From: Falsirhodobacter sp. 20TX0035
Lineage (GTDB): Bacteria; Pseudomonadota; Alphaproteobacteria; Rhodobacterales; Rhodobacteraceae
Direction of reading: 5' to 3'
NCBI RefSeq assembly: GCF_028307215.1
Contig: NZ_JAQMHV010000001.1
Span: forward strand, 310,001-374,000
Length of the DNA: 64,000 nt
Shown here: one piece after another, positions 47,241-54,431 of the stretch
Position numbering within the stretch: the first letter of the stretch is position 1
Layout: the number at the start of each line of letters is the position of its first letter
Program-made: the position numbers and the translations under genes
Notes under the pieces: model-generated
What the model was told of the DNA's origin: nothing
Seen by the model: only the letters and a program-made list of their open reading frames with translations
Databases searched by the model: none

Positions 47241-48652
47241 CACAGATAGGTCGCGGCGCGGGCCAGATCCTCGCGGAACTTCGCCCGCTCCACCCGCGCC
47301 AGTTCCGGGTCCGGCAGGCGCAGAAGATAGGAGGGGTGCACGGTGACAAGGATCGGCGTGCCGTCCCCCGCCTCCTCGATCCCGCCGCGACGCTTCAGGA
47401 TGCCCGCGCCCTTGCCCGTCAGCGATTGCAGCGCCGTGGCCCCCATGGAGACGATCAGCTGCGGCCGGATCAGCCCCATCTCGTGTTGCAGCCATGTCTG
47501 GCAGGCGCGGATTTCCCCGGCGACGGGGCTCTGGTGGATGCGGCGCTTGCCGCGCGGGGTGAACTTGAAATGCTTCACAGCGTTGGTGACGTAGACCTGA
47601 CGGCGGTCCAGACCGGCGGCCTCCGCCTCCTCATCGAACAACTTGCCGGCGGGGCCGACGAAGGGACGCCCGGCCAGATCCTCCTGATCGCCCGGCTGTT
47701 CGCCCACGACCATGATTTTCGCATCGCGCGGCCCTTCGCCGAACACGGTCTGCGTGGCAGGCGCATACAGCGGGCAGCGCGTGCAGGCGGCGGCTTGGGC
47801 CCGCAGGGCGTCCAGCGTGCCCGCCTCGGGCTCGGGCCGTTCGGGCATGGCCATGCTGCGCGCCACGGCGCGGCGACGTTCGGGCGCTTCCTCGGCCTCG
47901 CGGGCCTGCATCTCGCGCACCCGGGCATCGGCGCCGCGGATCAGGTCGGGGATCAGGTCGGCCTCGGGCAGGTTTTTCCAGTATTTCTTCGGCATCTCGG
48001 ATTGCATCGCCTTCACCATGACACGACCGGGATTGAAGATGCTGGCGTAATAGGTGCGCCACAGATCCTCGGTCGCGTCCGGCGGCGGGCGGGCGGTGTC
48101 GGCCGTTTCCTCGAAATGAAGCGTGCCGTCGAACCGCGCCGTCACGGCCGGGGTGGCGATCACCCAGTCCATGTCGGCAAAACGTTTGGCAAAGAAGGGT
48201 GTTCCACGTTCCACGATGTGATGGTCCGGTTCGAACCACGCGGCAAAGGCGCGGCGGGGGCCTTCGGTCGGCACCTCGCGGAAGCGGACAAAGGCGTGCA
48301 TCTTGTGGATGTCGCGGCGGACGGTCTTGGCCTGCTCCATCAGCTTGCGCAGGGCGGGGTTGGTCCGGTCGCCCCAGGCCAGCCCGTCGTTCAGGCGCAG
48401 AACCAGCGCATGCGCCCGGTTGAAGCGTTCGGGATCGGAATGGCACAGCGCCGTCTCGATCTCCTCCAGCGCGTCGCGGGCGATCTTCAGCTGGCGCGAG
48501 GGGACGGGGGGCAGGTCCACGGTCAGCAGGTCGCGCGCCTCCTCCCCCACGGTCCAGCGGACAGCTTCGGGGGCGACGCCTTCGGCCGCCAGCCGCCGCA
48601 CGTGATCGCGCCAAGCCGCCACCGTTCCAAGAAGGGGCAGCACGATCCGCAT
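47240..48652 (-). CDS. udgX: UdgX-family uracil-DNA glycosylase fused to an N-terminal DUF4130 domain
   Basis: A 470-residue two-domain protein. Residues 1-240 are the DUF4130 domain. Residues 275-470 are a family 4-like UDG fold with GEQPGDQEDLAGRPFVGPAG (about 317-336) and PILVTVHPSYLLR. The loop KRRIH (369-373) is the UdgX signature; its His forms a covalent bond with the abasic sugar after uracil removal in mycobacterial UdgX. Cys290, Cys293 and Cys384 are candidate Fe-S ligands. It overlaps the radical SAM stop (TGATG). Confidence 0.92.
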   Translation of the reverse strand: MRIVLPLLGTVAAWRDHVRRLAAEGVAPEAVRWTVGEEARDLLTVDLPPVPSRQLKIARDALEEIETALCHSDPERFNRAHALVLRLNDGLAWGDRTNPALRKLMEQAKTVRRDIHKMHAFVRFREVPTEGPRRAFAAWFEPDHHIVERGTPFFAKRFADMDWVIATPAVTARFDGTLHFEETADTARPPPDATEDLWRTYYASIFNPGRVMVKAMQSEMPKKYWKNLPEADLIPDLIRGADARVREMQAREAEEAPERRRAVARSMAMPERPEPEAGTLDALRAQAAACTRCPLYAPATQTVFGEGPRDAKIMVVGEQPGDQEDLAGRPFVGPAGKLFDEEAEAAGLDRRQVYVTNAVKHFKFTPRGKRRIHQSPVAGEIRACQTWLQHEMGLIRPQLIVSMGATALQSLTGKGAGILKRRGGIEEAGDGTPILVTVHPSYLLRLPDPELARVERAKFREDLARAATYL

Positions 48653-49872
48653 CAGAACAGGCTCAACTGTTCCGGGGGCGGGGCGAAGCGGGCGCGCAGG
48701 TCGGCCACCTCCAGCCCCTTGGCCTGCCAGCCGGGAAGCGTGATGAAGGGCTTGGCCTTCTTCAGGATCGCCCCCATCGCCACCAGATGTTCGTAGCGCA
48801 CCAGCCCCCGCCGCCGTGTGTCAAGGATGCGGTCCACCGTCTTCACCCCAAAGCCCGGCACGCGCAAAAGCGCCTCGCGCGTGGCGCGGTTCACGTCCAC
48901 GGGGAACGCGTCGCGATGGGCGATCGCCCAAGCAGTCTTTGGATCGATGTCGAGGTCGAGCATCCCCTGCCCCGCCACCTCGTCCACCTCGAACCCGTAG
49001 AAACGCAGCAGCCAATCCGCCTGATACAGGCGATGCTCGCGGATCAGCGGCGGCTTCACCAGAGGCAGCATCTTCGACGCGTCGGGGATGGGAGAGAAGG
49101 CGGAATAGTAGACCCGGCTCAGCCCGTAATTGGCGTAAAGGTTCGACGCGTTGCCAAGGATGGCGCGGTCGTCGGCGGCGTCGGCCCCCACGATCATCTG
49201 CGTCGACTGGCCGGCGGGGGCGAACTTCGCCCGCGCCTTGCCGGTGTGGGTCTTTTCGCGCGATTCCTCGCGCTTCAGGCGGACGGCGCCCATGGCCTGC
49301 CGGATGCCCTGCACCGACTTCTCTGGCGCGAGATCGGCTAGCGAACGTTCGGTCGGCAGTTCGATGTTGATCGACAAACGGTCGGCATATTTCCCCGCCT
49401 CATCGATCAGCTCGGGCGAAGCGTCGGGGATCGTCTTCAGGTGGATGTAGCCGCGGAAATTCTCCACCTCGCGCAACGTCTTCGCGATGCGCACCATGTC
49501 GGCCATCGTGTCGTCCGGGCTTCGGATGATTCCCGAGGAGAGGAACAGCCCCTCGATGTAGTTGCGGCGGTAGAACTCCATCGTCAGCCGCACCACTTCC
49601 TCCACGGAAAAGCGCGCGCGTTCCACCTTTGACGACACCCGGTTCACGCAATAGGCGCAGTCGTAGATGCAGAAGTTCGTCATCAGGATCTTCAGCAGGC
49701 TGATGCAGCGCCCGTCCGGCGCATAGGCGTGGCAGATGCCCGACCCGCCCGAACTGCCCACGCCCTTGCCGTCACGGGAATCCCGCCGCTCCCCACCCGA
49801 GGAGGCGCAGGACGCGTCGTATTTCGCGGCGTCCGACAGGATGGCGAGTTTTTCAGTCAGGGTGCGTGGCAT
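48652..49872 (-). CDS. Radical SAM protein, putative DNA modification/repair
   Basis: A 406-residue radical SAM enzyme. The 4Fe-4S triad is FCIYDCAYC (Cys68, Cys72, Cys75), and an extra cysteine pair precedes it (CHAYAPDGRC). The C-terminal region has a helix-hairpin-helix (NRATREALLRVPGFGVKTVDRILDTRR) suggesting DNA binding. It is the TIGR03916-type partner of DUF4130-UdgX proteins. The ATG at 49872 has no Shine-Dalgarno and lies at the predicted transcription start of a LexA-box promoter. Confidence 0.92.
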   Translation of the reverse strand: MPRTLTEKLAILSDAAKYDASCASSGGERRDSRDGKGVGSSGGSGICHAYAPDGRCISLLKILMTNFCIYDCAYCVNRVSSKVERARFSVEEVVRLTMEFYRRNYIEGLFLSSGIIRSPDDTMADMVRIAKTLREVENFRGYIHLKTIPDASPELIDEAGKYADRLSINIELPTERSLADLAPEKSVQGIRQAMGAVRLKREESREKTHTGKARAKFAPAGQSTQMIVGADAADDRAILGNASNLYANYGLSRVYYSAFSPIPDASKMLPLVKPPLIREHRLYQADWLLRFYGFEVDEVAGQGMLDLDIDPKTAWAIAHRDAFPVDVNRATREALLRVPGFGVKTVDRILDTRRRGLVRYEHLVAMGAILKKAKPFITLPGWQAKGLEVADLRARFAPPPEQLSLF

Positions 49873-49874
49873 AT

Positions 49875-49889
49875 GTTCACAATATGTTC
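49875..49889 (-). promoter_or_regulatory. LexA (SOS) box of alphaproteobacterial type
   Basis: GTTC-ACAATAT-GTTC on the plus strand (GAAC-N7-GAAC on the coding strand). GTTC-N7-GTTC is the established LexA box of Rhodobacter and relatives. It covers the -10 element of the radical SAM/udgX promoter and ends 3 nt before the ATG. Confidence 0.75.
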
Positions 49890-49907
49890 GCGAAGGGCGG
49901 TTTACAA
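49879..49907 (-). promoter_or_regulatory. Promoter of the radical SAM-udgX operon
   Basis: Minus-strand TTGTAA (49907-49902), a 17-bp spacer and TATTGT (49884-49879). The expected start of transcription, about 7 nt downstream, coincides with the A of the ATG at 49872, implying a leaderless mRNA. The LexA box overlaps the -10. Confidence 0.6.
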
Positions 49908-49933
49908 GATGGGGCCGTAAACCATGTCTGTCA

Positions 49934-49948
49934 TTAGGCTTCTGTTAA
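49934..49948. promoter_or_regulatory. CtrA-like box
   Basis: TTAG-N7-TTAA followed by C, one mismatch from the CtrA consensus TTAA-N7-TTAAC, about 62 bp upstream of the radical SAM start. It is placed as an upstream element for that promoter. The match is short and unproven. Confidence 0.3.
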
Positions 49949-50035
49949 CTTTGATGAACGGTTCATTACCGGAAAAACGCGCGCTACACGGGGCGTGTTG
50001 ACGAGTGATCCTGTGACGAGTGTTCCACCAAAGCG

Positions 50036-50064
50036 AAATGGCGGCAGGAACCCTGCCGCCATTT
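50036..50064 (-). terminator. Terminator of the PRC-barrel gene
   Basis: AAATGGCGGCAGG and CCTGCCGCCATTT form a 13-bp stem with a 3-nt loop, about 19 nt past the stop of the PRC-barrel gene; the stem ends in TTT on the minus strand. Confidence 0.75.
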
Positions 50065-50082
50065 CTTGTTTGTCCAAAGGGA

Positions 50083-50754
50083 TCAGCCCTCGTGTTCGGG
50101 CAGGTCCTTGATCTGCTCTTCGGTCATCGAGGTGTAGGCGCGAACCTCTTCCCCGTCGTTCTGCTTGAAGAACATCAGTTCCGACACGTTCAGGGCCACC
50201 GGCTTCGCGCCGATCCCGAGGAAACCGCCCACATCGACGATCACCTGCTGGGGCGTGCCGGTTTCCGGCATCACGGACGCGACAGTTCCGACCGAGCTTT
50301 CTTCCGAGTCGTAGACCGTGACGTCGTTCAGCATCTCGCCGGTGACTTCCTCGGCCATGACGGGCGAGAAGCCTTCCGGGGGGGTCATGCCGGCCATGTC
50401 GGCGGAGGTGCCGGTTTCAGCGCCCATCGGGGCGGTGGCGCCGGTCGTGGCACCCGTCGTGGGCGCGGCGGTGCCGGATTCGGTGCCCGTCATCGGGGCG
50501 GGCGTTCCGGTCGGCTCCGACGTGGACGGCGCGTCCGAGGGCGTCGACGGCGTCTGGGTGGAGTTCATGGCCGGATCGCCGCCGGTGTTGCCAGTGTTCA
50601 CCGGATCGGCCGAGGGCGAGGCGTCGTTGCCGGTCATCGGGGCCTGCGGGGCGCCGGTTCCGGTGGTGGGGCTGCTGGACTCGGGGGCGGTTTGGGCAAG
50701 AGATGCGCCCGACACAAGGGCCAGGATTGCGGTCGAAAGTGCAAGCGTCTTCAT
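50083..50754 (-). CDS. Exported PRC-barrel domain protein with Ser/Thr/Pro-rich linker
   Basis: A 223-residue protein: signal peptide (MKTLALSTAILALVSGASLAQ), a ~110-residue low-complexity region rich in Thr, Ser, Pro, Gly and Ala, and a C-terminal PRC-barrel (LNDVTVYDSEESSVGTVASVM...QQVIVDVGGFLGIGAKPVALNVSEL). PRC-barrel proteins with signal peptides are common in Rhodobacterales; the fold mediates protein or RNA contacts. The function here is not known. Divergent from treY across 150 bp. Confidence 0.85.
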   Translation of the reverse strand: MKTLALSTAILALVSGASLAQTAPESSSPTTGTGAPQAPMTGNDASPSADPVNTGNTGGDPAMNSTQTPSTPSDAPSTSEPTGTPAPMTGTESGTAAPTTGATTGATAPMGAETGTSADMAGMTPPEGFSPVMAEEVTGEMLNDVTVYDSEESSVGTVASVMPETGTPQQVIVDVGGFLGIGAKPVALNVSELMFFKQNDGEEVRAYTSMTEEQIKDLPEHEG

Positions 50755-50904
50755 GCGTAACTCCTTCTCATTCCCGATGCGGTTCTGCATCGCGATCGGG
50801 GGGACAACCTTTCGTCCGGCCCAAAAGTTCCGCAGCGGGCGAACCGCCGGAACCAGCGGATGCGCGGAGTGTTGCTGAGGCAGTTCCCCCTGTCCGAGGT
50901 TTTC

Positions 50905-53091
50905 ATGCCGCTTCCCACCGCCCTGTATCACCTGCTTCTGCGCGAGGGCCGCACGTTCCGGACCGCCATCGACCTTCTGCCGCGACTGAAGCGCGTGGGG
51001 ATCAGCCACCTGTATCTGTCGCCCATCTTCCAGGCGACGGAAGGGTCCACCCACGGCTATGACGTGACCGATCCCACGGCCATCGACGCAAGTCTGGGCG
51101 GGCGCGAAGGCTTTTCAGAACTGGCGCGGGCGGCGAAAGAGGCCGGCATCGCCATCGTGCTGGACATCGTGCCGAACCACACGGCCTTCAACCTGGAAAA
51201 CCCTTGGCTGCTGGACGTGCTGAAGCACGGGCAGAACAGCCGCTATGCCCGGCACTTCGACATCGACTGGTCCAAGGGCCGGCTGGTCGTGCCGTTCCTC
51301 GGCGAGCCCTTCGACGCCGCCCGCTTCCGGGTGGAAGGCGACCAGCTGACGGACGGCACCCTGTCCTTCCCGCTGCGCCCCGGCACGGCGGGCGACGACA
51401 TCGCCAAGGTGCACGAGGATCAGGCCTACCGCCTGACGTTCTGGGAAATGGAGCGCGACAGCATCACCCATCGCCGCTTCTTCAACGTCACCGGCCTGAT
51501 CGGCATGCGGGTGGAGGACGAGGCGGTCTTCGAAGATACCCATGCCCTGATCTTCGCACTGGTGCGTTCGGGCGAGGTGCAGGGTCTGCGCGTGGACCAT
51601 ATCGACGGGCTGGCCGATCCGAAGCAATATCTGGACCGTCTGGCGGCCGCCCTGCCCGACACGCCCGTCTGGGTGGAAAAGATCCTGACCGGGCCCGAAT
51701 GCCTGCCGGACGAGTGGAAGACCATGGGCACGACCGGCTACGAATCTGCCCGGGCGCTGGCCCGCGTGCTGACGGATGCGAAAGGCTTCGAGGCGATCGA
51801 CGCGATGTGGCGCGAGGCGACGGGACGCACCGGCGATTTCGAGACGGCACTGGATCTGGCCAAGGAAGAGGTGATCGAGGGCGATCTGGCCGCCGAACTG
51901 CTGCAACTGGTGGAACTGGGCCGCGCCGCCCTTGGCCCCAAGGCCGAGGCGGGCGACGCCTGGCTGCGCGAGGCGATCGTGGCCCTTCTGCGCCACTTCC
52001 CCCGCTACCGCACCTATTTCAACGCCGACACCGCACGGGACGAGGACCGCCGGATCATGGAGGAAACGCTGGCCGCCGCCGCGCAGGACCTGCGCACGGA
52101 TCGCGTGGCGCGCCTTCTGGTGGACGCCCTCCTGACCGCCCCCACGCCCGAAGCCGAGCGTTTCCGCATGCGCTTCCAGCAGGTGACGGGCGCGCTTCTG
52201 GCCAAGTCGCACGAGGACACGGCCGCCTTCCGCTGGAACCGCTATCTGGCCACGAACGAGGTGGGCGGCCTTCCGGACGAGGCGACACTGGACGTGGCCG
52301 GCTTCGACGCCTTCCTGCAGGGCATGGCCCCCAGCCACGTGAACCTCACCTCCACCCACGACACCAAGCGGGCCGAGGATGCGCGGATGCGCCTTGTGGC
52401 GATCAGCCATCTGCCCCGGCAGTTCGCGGCGCTGTGGCAGGACTCCACCACTCTGCCCGAGGCGGAGGGCGTCGATCCGAACCTGCGCTGGTTCATCGTG
52501 CAGACCCTGCTGGCCGTGTGGCAGGACCGCGATGATCTGGGCCCCCGCCTGCGCGACCATCTGCAAAAGGCCATGCGCGAGGCCAAGGAGATCACCAACT
52601 GGACCCATCCGCGCGAAGAGGCGGAAGGCAAGGCGCAGGCCTTCGCGGCCGCCCTGCTGGCCCGCTGGACCGCGCATCTGCCCGAGGCGGCGACCGTCCT
52701 CATGCGCCGCGCCGACCAGCTGAGCCTGGCACAGGTGGCGCTGAAGTTCGCGATGCCGGGCATCCCCTACATCTATCAGGGAACGGAAAGCCTGTCCTAC
52801 CACCTGACGGACCCCGACAACCGCCTGCCGGTGGACTACAGCCTTCTGGACACGCTGGACACGCCCAAGGCGCGTCTGACCCGCGCGATGATGGCCCTGC
52901 GGCAGGCGCATCCGGCGTTCTTCGAAAACGCCTCCGCCCATGCCGACGCCCCGGCGCCGAACCGCCTGCGCCTGATCCGCGACGGCGACGGGCGGCTGGA
53001 GGTGACGGTGGCGCTGGACGGCACGGACCTGCCCGCGGGCAACATCGCCACCGACACGGGCGCCGTTCGCATGAACTGGAGCGGGGTGTAG
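50905..53091 (+). CDS. treY: Maltooligosyltrehalose synthase
   Basis: A 728-residue GH13 enzyme that converts the reducing end of maltodextrin to a trehalosyl unit. It begins PTALYHLLLREGRTFRTAIDLLPRLKRVGISHLYLSPIFQATEGSTHGYDVTDP-like sequence, with VLDIVPNHTAF (region I). The nucleophile is in GLRVDHIDGLADP, the acid/base in VWVEKILTGPECLP, and the transition-state Asp in TSTHDTKRAEDARMR. It is followed by glgC and glgX. The partner treZ is not in the window. Confidence 0.92.
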   Translation: MPLPTALYHLLLREGRTFRTAIDLLPRLKRVGISHLYLSPIFQATEGSTHGYDVTDPTAIDASLGGREGFSELARAAKEAGIAIVLDIVPNHTAFNLENPWLLDVLKHGQNSRYARHFDIDWSKGRLVVPFLGEPFDAARFRVEGDQLTDGTLSFPLRPGTAGDDIAKVHEDQAYRLTFWEMERDSITHRRFFNVTGLIGMRVEDEAVFEDTHALIFALVRSGEVQGLRVDHIDGLADPKQYLDRLAAALPDTPVWVEKILTGPECLPDEWKTMGTTGYESARALARVLTDAKGFEAIDAMWREATGRTGDFETALDLAKEEVIEGDLAAELLQLVELGRAALGPKAEAGDAWLREAIVALLRHFPRYRTYFNADTARDEDRRIMEETLAAAAQDLRTDRVARLLVDALLTAPTPEAERFRMRFQQVTGALLAKSHEDTAAFRWNRYLATNEVGGLPDEATLDVAGFDAFLQGMAPSHVNLTSTHDTKRAEDARMRLVAISHLPRQFAALWQDSTTLPEAEGVDPNLRWFIVQTLLAVWQDRDDLGPRLRDHLQKAMREAKEITNWTHPREEAEGKAQAFAAALLARWTAHLPEAATVLMRRADQLSLAQVALKFAMPGIPYIYQGTESLSYHLTDPDNRLPVDYSLLDTLDTPKARLTRAMMALRQAHPAFFENASAHADAPAPNRLRLIRDGDGRLEVTVALDGTDLPAGNIATDTGAVRMNWSGV

Positions 53092-53124
53092 CGCCCCCGC
53101 ACCGCAGGTGTGACATTCCGGCCG

Positions 53125-53150
53125 GGTCCGCGCGAAGTTTCACGCGGACC
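53125..53150 (+). other. Hairpin between treY and glgC
   Basis: GGTCCGCG and CGCGGACC arms with a 10-nt loop, 34 nt past the treY stop in the 119-bp gap. No T-run; possible attenuator or 3' stabiliser. Confidence 0.45.
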
Positions 53151-53210
53151 ACGGAACTTGTGCGCGGTCCGGCGGTTCTTCGTCGGTCCAGAGATGCGGA
53201 GGCTGAAGCG

Positions 53211-54431
53211 ATGAACACCCCCACCAAGCTTGATTTCAGCCGGACGATGGGCGTCCTTCTGGCCGGGGGGCAAGGATCGCGCCTGTACGACCTGACGCGC
53301 AACGAATGCAAGCCCGCCCTCGCCTTCGGCGACACCCGCCGCATCATCGACTTCACCGTAGCGGGCGCCGTGCGCGCCGGCCTCCGCAACATGCTTGTCG
53401 GGACGCAATATCGGCCTGAAACGTTGAACATGCACATGCGTCACCGCTGGGGGCAGGCCTTCGACACGCTGTCGCTGCGCCATGGCCCAACCGTCACCGG
53501 CCATTCCGCCGGATACACCGGCACCGCCGCCGTCCTGGCCGCCAACATCGCCGAGATCGACGCCTCGGGCGCCGAGGAGATCGTGGTTCTGGCGGGCGAT
53601 CATGTCTATGACATGGACCTGACCGCCATGATCGCCGATCACCTCATGACCGGCGCGGACGTGACCGTGGCGGTGGACGCCGTTCCGCGGCGCGAGGCGT
53701 CGGGCTTCGGCGTGATGGGCACGGACGCGGACGGCCGCATCCGCATGTTCGTCGAGAAACCCGACGATCCCCCGCACATGCCGGGCGATCCGTCGCGGGC
53801 GCTGGCCAGCATGGGCATCTACGTCTTCCAGTGGCGCTGGCTGAAGCCGGTGCTGGTGGAGGACATGGCCAATCCGCGCTCCGGCCACGACTTCGGCAAG
53901 GACATCCTGCCGCGCGCCGTCGCCTCGGGCCATGCCTACGCCCACACCCGCCCGGTCGACGCCGAAGGCCGCGCCCCCTACTGGCGCGACGTGGGCACGC
54001 TGGACGCCTTCCGCCGCACCTGGCTGGACCTGCAGGACGGCCACGCCCGCTGCCGCCTGCCCGAAGGTGTCGGCCTGCGCCGCGATCTGGACCCCGGCCA
54101 TGACGGCTTCTACGGCCACGCCCTGCGCGCGGGCAGCCTGAAGCTGACGCCCCCTGCCTTGGGCGCCCGCCGCTGGACGATGCTGGACGACACCGTGGTC
54201 ATGCCCGGCGCCCGTATCGAACCCGGCGCACGCCTGACCCGCGCGATCGTCGCCCCCGGCACCACCGTGCCCGGCGACCTGACCGTGGGCGAGGACATGG
54301 CCGAGGACGCCCGCTGGTTCCGCGTCACCAGCGCCGGCACCACCCTTCTGACCCAAGCCATGATCGACCAGCGCGCCACCGCGCGGGTTCGCATCCAACC
54401 CTCCGCCACCCTTAATTCAGGCCGTATTTGA
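53211..54431 (+). CDS. glgC: Glucose-1-phosphate adenylyltransferase, divergent form
   Basis: A 406-residue nucleotidyltransferase making ADP-glucose. The nucleotide motif is LLAGGQGSRLYDLT, with RIIDFTVAGAVRAGLRN, LVGTQY, VLAGDHVYDMD (metal Asp), VEKPDDPP and YWRDVGTLDAF as expected for GlgC. A left-handed beta-helix region follows (TVVMPGARIEPGARL...GTTVPGDLTVGEDM). It departs from common GlgC at the activator/active-site loop (TRNECKPALAFGD; GYTGTAAVLAANI in place of YxGTADAVxQN). GGAGG precedes the ATG; the stop overlaps glgX. Confidence 0.85.
   Translation: MNTPTKLDFSRTMGVLLAGGQGSRLYDLTRNECKPALAFGDTRRIIDFTVAGAVRAGLRNMLVGTQYRPETLNMHMRHRWGQAFDTLSLRHGPTVTGHSAGYTGTAAVLAANIAEIDASGAEEIVVLAGDHVYDMDLTAMIADHLMTGADVTVAVDAVPRREASGFGVMGTDADGRIRMFVEKPDDPPHMPGDPSRALASMGIYVFQWRWLKPVLVEDMANPRSGHDFGKDILPRAVASGHAYAHTRPVDAEGRAPYWRDVGTLDAFRRTWLDLQDGHARCRLPEGVGLRRDLDPGHDGFYGHALRAGSLKLTPPALGARRWTMLDDTVVMPGARIEPGARLTRAIVAPGTTVPGDLTVGEDMAEDARWFRVTSAGTTLLTQAMIDQRATARVRIQPSATLNSGRI

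Noticed and set aside
49999-50022. Direct repeat TGACGAGTG twice with a 15-bp period
   Set aside because: Short and isolated, with no promoter or gene arrangement that would give it meaning.
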